Shown here: piece after piece, positions 57,601 through 60,000 of the stretch
How positions within the stretch are numbered: the stretch's first letter is position 1
Layout of the letters: each line of letters starts with the position of its first letter
DNA from: Symbiodinium natans
Lineage: Eukaryota > Sar > Dinophyceae > Suessiales > Symbiodiniaceae
Assembly (NCBI GenBank): GCA_905221605.1
Contig: CAJNDS010002200.1
Location: 5,001-65,000 of the forward strand
Length of the DNA stretch: 60,000 bases
Direction: 5' to 3'
Translations under genes and position numbers: made by a program
The notes under the pieces: generated by a model
The model's database searches: none
What the model was told of the DNA's origin: nothing
What the model saw: only the letters and a program-made list of their open reading frames with translations

Positions 57601-57663
57601 CAGTCCGAGAAGCAGCATGCCAATCCACTGTGTGGAGGTACTGGGGTCGCACCTCACCAGTTC
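57589..57663 (-). CDS. Candidate C-terminal exon, hydrophobic
   Basis: The minus strand reads ELVRCDPSTSTQWIGMLLLG LGAV and a stop. The last 12 residues could span part of a membrane. An AG|G (GGTGAG|GTGCG) lies near the start. Confidence 0.55.
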   Translation of the reverse strand, partial: ELVRCDPSTSTQWIGMLLLGLGAV

Positions 57664-57939
57664 GGGGTTTTACAGGTTCGGGGTTTAGGGTTTAGGGTTT
57701 AGGGTTTGGGGTTTCGGGTTTATCGGGTCGTGTAGAGAGCAAGGCCAAAGCGTTTAGGACTCTTGGCTCTGGGGTGCAGGGTTTGGGATTACGGGCTTAG
57801 GGTTTAGGGTTTAGGGTTTAGGGTTTAGGGTTTAGGGGTTGTAGGTCAAGTTAAGGAGCTAAGGGGGTGGTGGGGGCAAGTCGAGCGCTTTAGAGTTTAG
57901 GGAGTTTAAGGTTTATGGGCTTCGGCACTGAGGTGTTGC

Positions 57940-58110
57940 CCTAAACCCTAAACCCTAAACCCTAAACCCTAAACCCTAAACCCTAAACCCTAAAGCCTAA
58001 ACCCTAAACCCTAAACCCTAAACCCTAAACCCTAAACCCTAAACCCCCCTAAACCCCCCTAAACCCCCCTAAACCCCCCTAAACCCCCCTAAACCCCCCT
58101 AAACCCCAAA
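57940..58110. repeat. CCCTAAA array then CCCCCCTAAA decamers
   Basis: About 15 CCCTAAA, then six CCCCCCTAAA units, directly left of the methyltransferase-like exon. Confidence 0.95.
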
Positions 58111-58111
58111 C

Positions 58112-58190
58112 CCTCCCAGAACAAGAGCGCATGCGCCTTTGGCGTCACCATGGCATACACTCCACCCGGAGCGAGGATCCGGTAAACTTC
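58112..58190 (-). CDS. Class I SAM methyltransferase-like exon
   Basis: Minus strand: acceptor CTCCCCGAG|G, then EVYRILAPGGVYAMVTPKA and HALLFWEG, ending GGAGG|GTTTGG. E-x-x-R-x-L-x-P-G-G-V-Y is the post-motif III loop and strand of class I methyltransferases (Methyltransf_11/METTL type). The glycine-rich SAM-binding motif I was not found nearby, so the substrate cannot be guessed. Confidence 0.7.
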
Positions 58191-58299
58191 CTCGGGGAGG
58201 TGGGGAGGGTTGGGTTTTTATGGTTTAGGGTTTAGGGTTTAGGGGTTAGGGATTTAGGGTTTAGGGTTTAGGGTTTAGGGTTTCGGCTTCAAGGTTTGA

Positions 58300-58402
58300 G
58301 GGTCTGGAAATCTTGAGGGTGACTGATGTCATCTCAAACGAAAACTTCCGAACGTGTGTTGAACGTGTCATCAAACCAGTGCTCCAAGCAATCTGGAGTT
58401 AG
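58300..58402. CDS. Possible exon, strand undecided
   Basis: Minus: LTPDCLEHWFDDTFNTRSEV. Plus: GLEILRVTDVISNENFRTCV ERVIKPVLQAIWS. The minus reading would fit upstream of the methyltransferase exon. Confidence 0.35.
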
Positions 58403-58616
58403 CCGATCAAGATTAATAGGGGGATTGTATTGGTAGCCCAGTCATCTGGCAATGAGGGTGCAATGGTTACCTTTATGAAGGAGCCCAAAACCCAAAAAGG
58501 GCACAAGGAGCACCACCCTAAACCCGAACCTGCATACCATGAACCCAAAACATTAAACTTCCTAAGCTTCCTAAACTTCCTAAAATTCCTAAACTTCCTA
58601 AACCTAAACCCTAAAC

Positions 58617-58722
58617 CCTGCCAAGTTCAAGTCCCTCACGCACACGCGCAATTTGCAGCCGTTGGTCCGCGAAGAGCGCCCTCCGGAGGGCCCGGGACTC
58701 GCGCGTGCGCGCGCGAAACTGC
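58617..58722 (-). CDS. Candidate Arg-rich exon
   Basis: Minus strand: acceptor CGCTTGAG|G, then 35 codons: QFRARTRESRALRRALFADQ RLQIARVREGLELGR, ending GGCAGG|GTTTAGG. Basic coiled-coil character; the array gives the donor. Confidence 0.7.
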
Positions 58723-59459
58723 CTCAAGCGATGTAGGGTTTAGGGGTTAGGGGTTTAGGGTTTCGGGCCTAGCTAGGCTTTAGGGTTTAGTTTACGGCTG
58801 AGCAGGCGTCAGAGTTTTGGCTATGGGGGTTCATGGTTTGGGGTTTTGAAGGCTGACTAGTAACCGAGTAAAGCTACGATCTCCTTGTTGAAAGGGGTTG
58901 GGAGGGATCCCAGCCTGAAAAGCCCATAGGTCGTTGTTAGGGCAGAATAAATGCCAGTAGGGTGGGGTTTCGGGTTAAGGGTTTAGGGTTTAGGGTTTTA
59001 GGGTTTTAGGGTTTTAGGCTGTGGATGGGGGCTTCAGAGTTTAGGCGTACCGCCAAGCCCAAAAACAGTAACCCTAAACCCTAAACCCTAAACCCTAAAC
59101 CCAAAAACAGTAAACCGTGTTTTTTGAACTGTCTCGTGTGGGGTTTCAGCTGCGGCCACTACTCCTGCCGGCCCTTGTACCACCCCTAACCCCTAAACAT
59201 CTAAACCCCAAACCCCCAAAACCCCAAAACCCCTAACCCCCTAACCCCCTAAACCCCCCAACCCCTAAACCCTGGCGGGTCCACAACAGACCCGCGCAAA
59301 ACTGTGGCCCCACCAGCAAGCCTGAGATGCAGGACGTAGGTCACCGCCTTTAGTGTTGAGAAATGACGCCTTTCTGCTCCCCAGTGCGCCTAAAAGCAAG
59401 AACTTCCAGCCACTTCTGCCCAGAAGAAGGTTTAACCTTTTCGGAATGGATCAGACGAT

Positions 59460-59665
59460 GTAAACCATGGACGTCATCATGCTTGGGCCATGGATGCTCT
59501 CTTCTCATCAGAGCAGAATAGACCATGGACGTCATCATGGTCGGGCCATGGCAGTGCAGAAAACATGTAGACCATGGACGTCATCATGCTTGGGCCATGG
59601 ATACTCTCTTCCCAGAACGGATTAGACTATGGACGTCATCATGGTTGGGCCATGGATGCTCTCTT
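59460..59665. repeat. Tandem repeat around GACGTC
   Basis: CCATGGACGTCATCATG followed by TTGGGCCATGG occurs four times at about 59465, 59523, 59572 and 59627. The unit (49-58 bp) also has ATGCTCTCTTC. CCATGG and GACGTC are palindromes. Confidence 0.9.
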
Positions 59666-59696
59666 CTAACAGTCTTCTAACTATGGTGAAGCAAAC

Positions 59697-59981
59697 GTGT
59701 TATTTAGACCCAGGGCTGGGCAGAAGCGGATACAAGCAAGACAGGGCTTAGTTGAGGACACGTCGAAAGTGCGAAGTAGTGCAAAAAAAAACCCACAAAT
59801 ACCAGTGCAGTCTACGGATAAAAATTGCAGGATAATTCTGGATAAAAATTGCGGGGATGAGGTGATGGGCGAAACCCAGGAAACATCGGTATTTACAGGG
59901 GATTCTGAGGGCAACAGAGCTAAACTGCCGAAACCGCGTGGGTCTGTTGTGGCCCCGCCTAGCCCTAAACCCCACCCCTAA
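59697..59981 (+). CDS. Possible plus-strand open frame
   Basis: Open for 94 codons: IQARQGLVEDTSKVRSSAKK, NCRIILDKNCGDEVMGETQE and SVFTGDSEGNRAKLPKPRGS. GGATAAAAATTGC is duplicated inside. The minus strand is also open (hydrophobic). It runs into CCCCTAAA repeats at the edge. Confidence 0.4.
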   Translation: MLFRPRAGQKRIQARQGLVEDTSKVRSSAKKNPQIPVQSTDKNCRIILDKNCGDEVMGETQETSVFTGDSEGNRAKLPKPRGSVVAPPSPKPHP

Positions 59982-60000
59982 ACCCCACCCCTAAACCCCT

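Noticed and set aside
1-60000. True chromosome end or subtelomere
   Set aside because: Arrays point both ways all along the window and exons continue throughout; no terminal array at either edge.
1-60000. CRISPR array, tRNA, rRNA or bacterial operon
   Set aside because: Repeats are contiguous or dispersed without unique regular spacers; no cloverleaf or rRNA signature seen; no ribosome-binding sites or long compact genes.

Overview
This is a nuclear eukaryotic window, most likely from a dinoflagellate. It is saturated with plant/alveolate-type telomere repeat (TTTAGGG/CCCTAAA) in both orientations. Short coding islands lie almost all on the minus strand. The best-supported gene needs introns that start with GC and end in AG followed by G. 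GC/GA donors and a G after the acceptor are known dinoflagellate traits. No rRNA, tRNA, CRISPR array, phage-like or bacterial-type gene was recognised. Most long open frames are read-through of repeats (recurring LNPKP-type peptides) and are not annotated.

Layout. 0-13 kb: telomere-type arrays alternate with islands; on the minus strand many islands encode proline-rich PPGPP-type peptides, and a 449-nt open exon lies at 7.5-7.9 kb. 13-28 kb: short minus-strand exon candidates between arrays, plus two copies of a 0.27-0.30 kb element at 17.8-19.1 kb. 28-42 kb: further exon candidates; the clearest is a 321-nt C-terminal exon at 34.8-35.1 kb. 42.06-45.50 kb: a distinct AT-rich 3.4 kb block bounded by inverted repeats, holding hairpins, a degenerate CACTAAACCC satellite and an inverted array of hairpin monomers. 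45.6-58.8 kb: exon candidates again, including three exons that together make a MGRN1/LUL-type RING finger (48.7-50.9 kb) and an exon with a class I methyltransferase motif (58.1 kb). 59.3-60 kb: a short tandem repeat and an unassigned open frame.

The spaces between exons also hold about 18 families of short (about 80-300 bp) inverted-repeat or MITE-like elements, most in 2-4 diverged copies. Several are split by telomere-type arrays. One telomere tract sits in a coding island between perfect 8-bp direct repeats, as expected of an insertion. The sense-strand unit also carries G|GTTTAG and TTTAG|G, so arrays could supply splice sites.

Limits: exon calls were made by eye from reading frame, peptide character and splice context. 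Islands are short and GC-rich, and several stay open in more than one frame or on both strands, so each confidence applies to that one exon. Grouping exons into genes was possible only for the RING gene.
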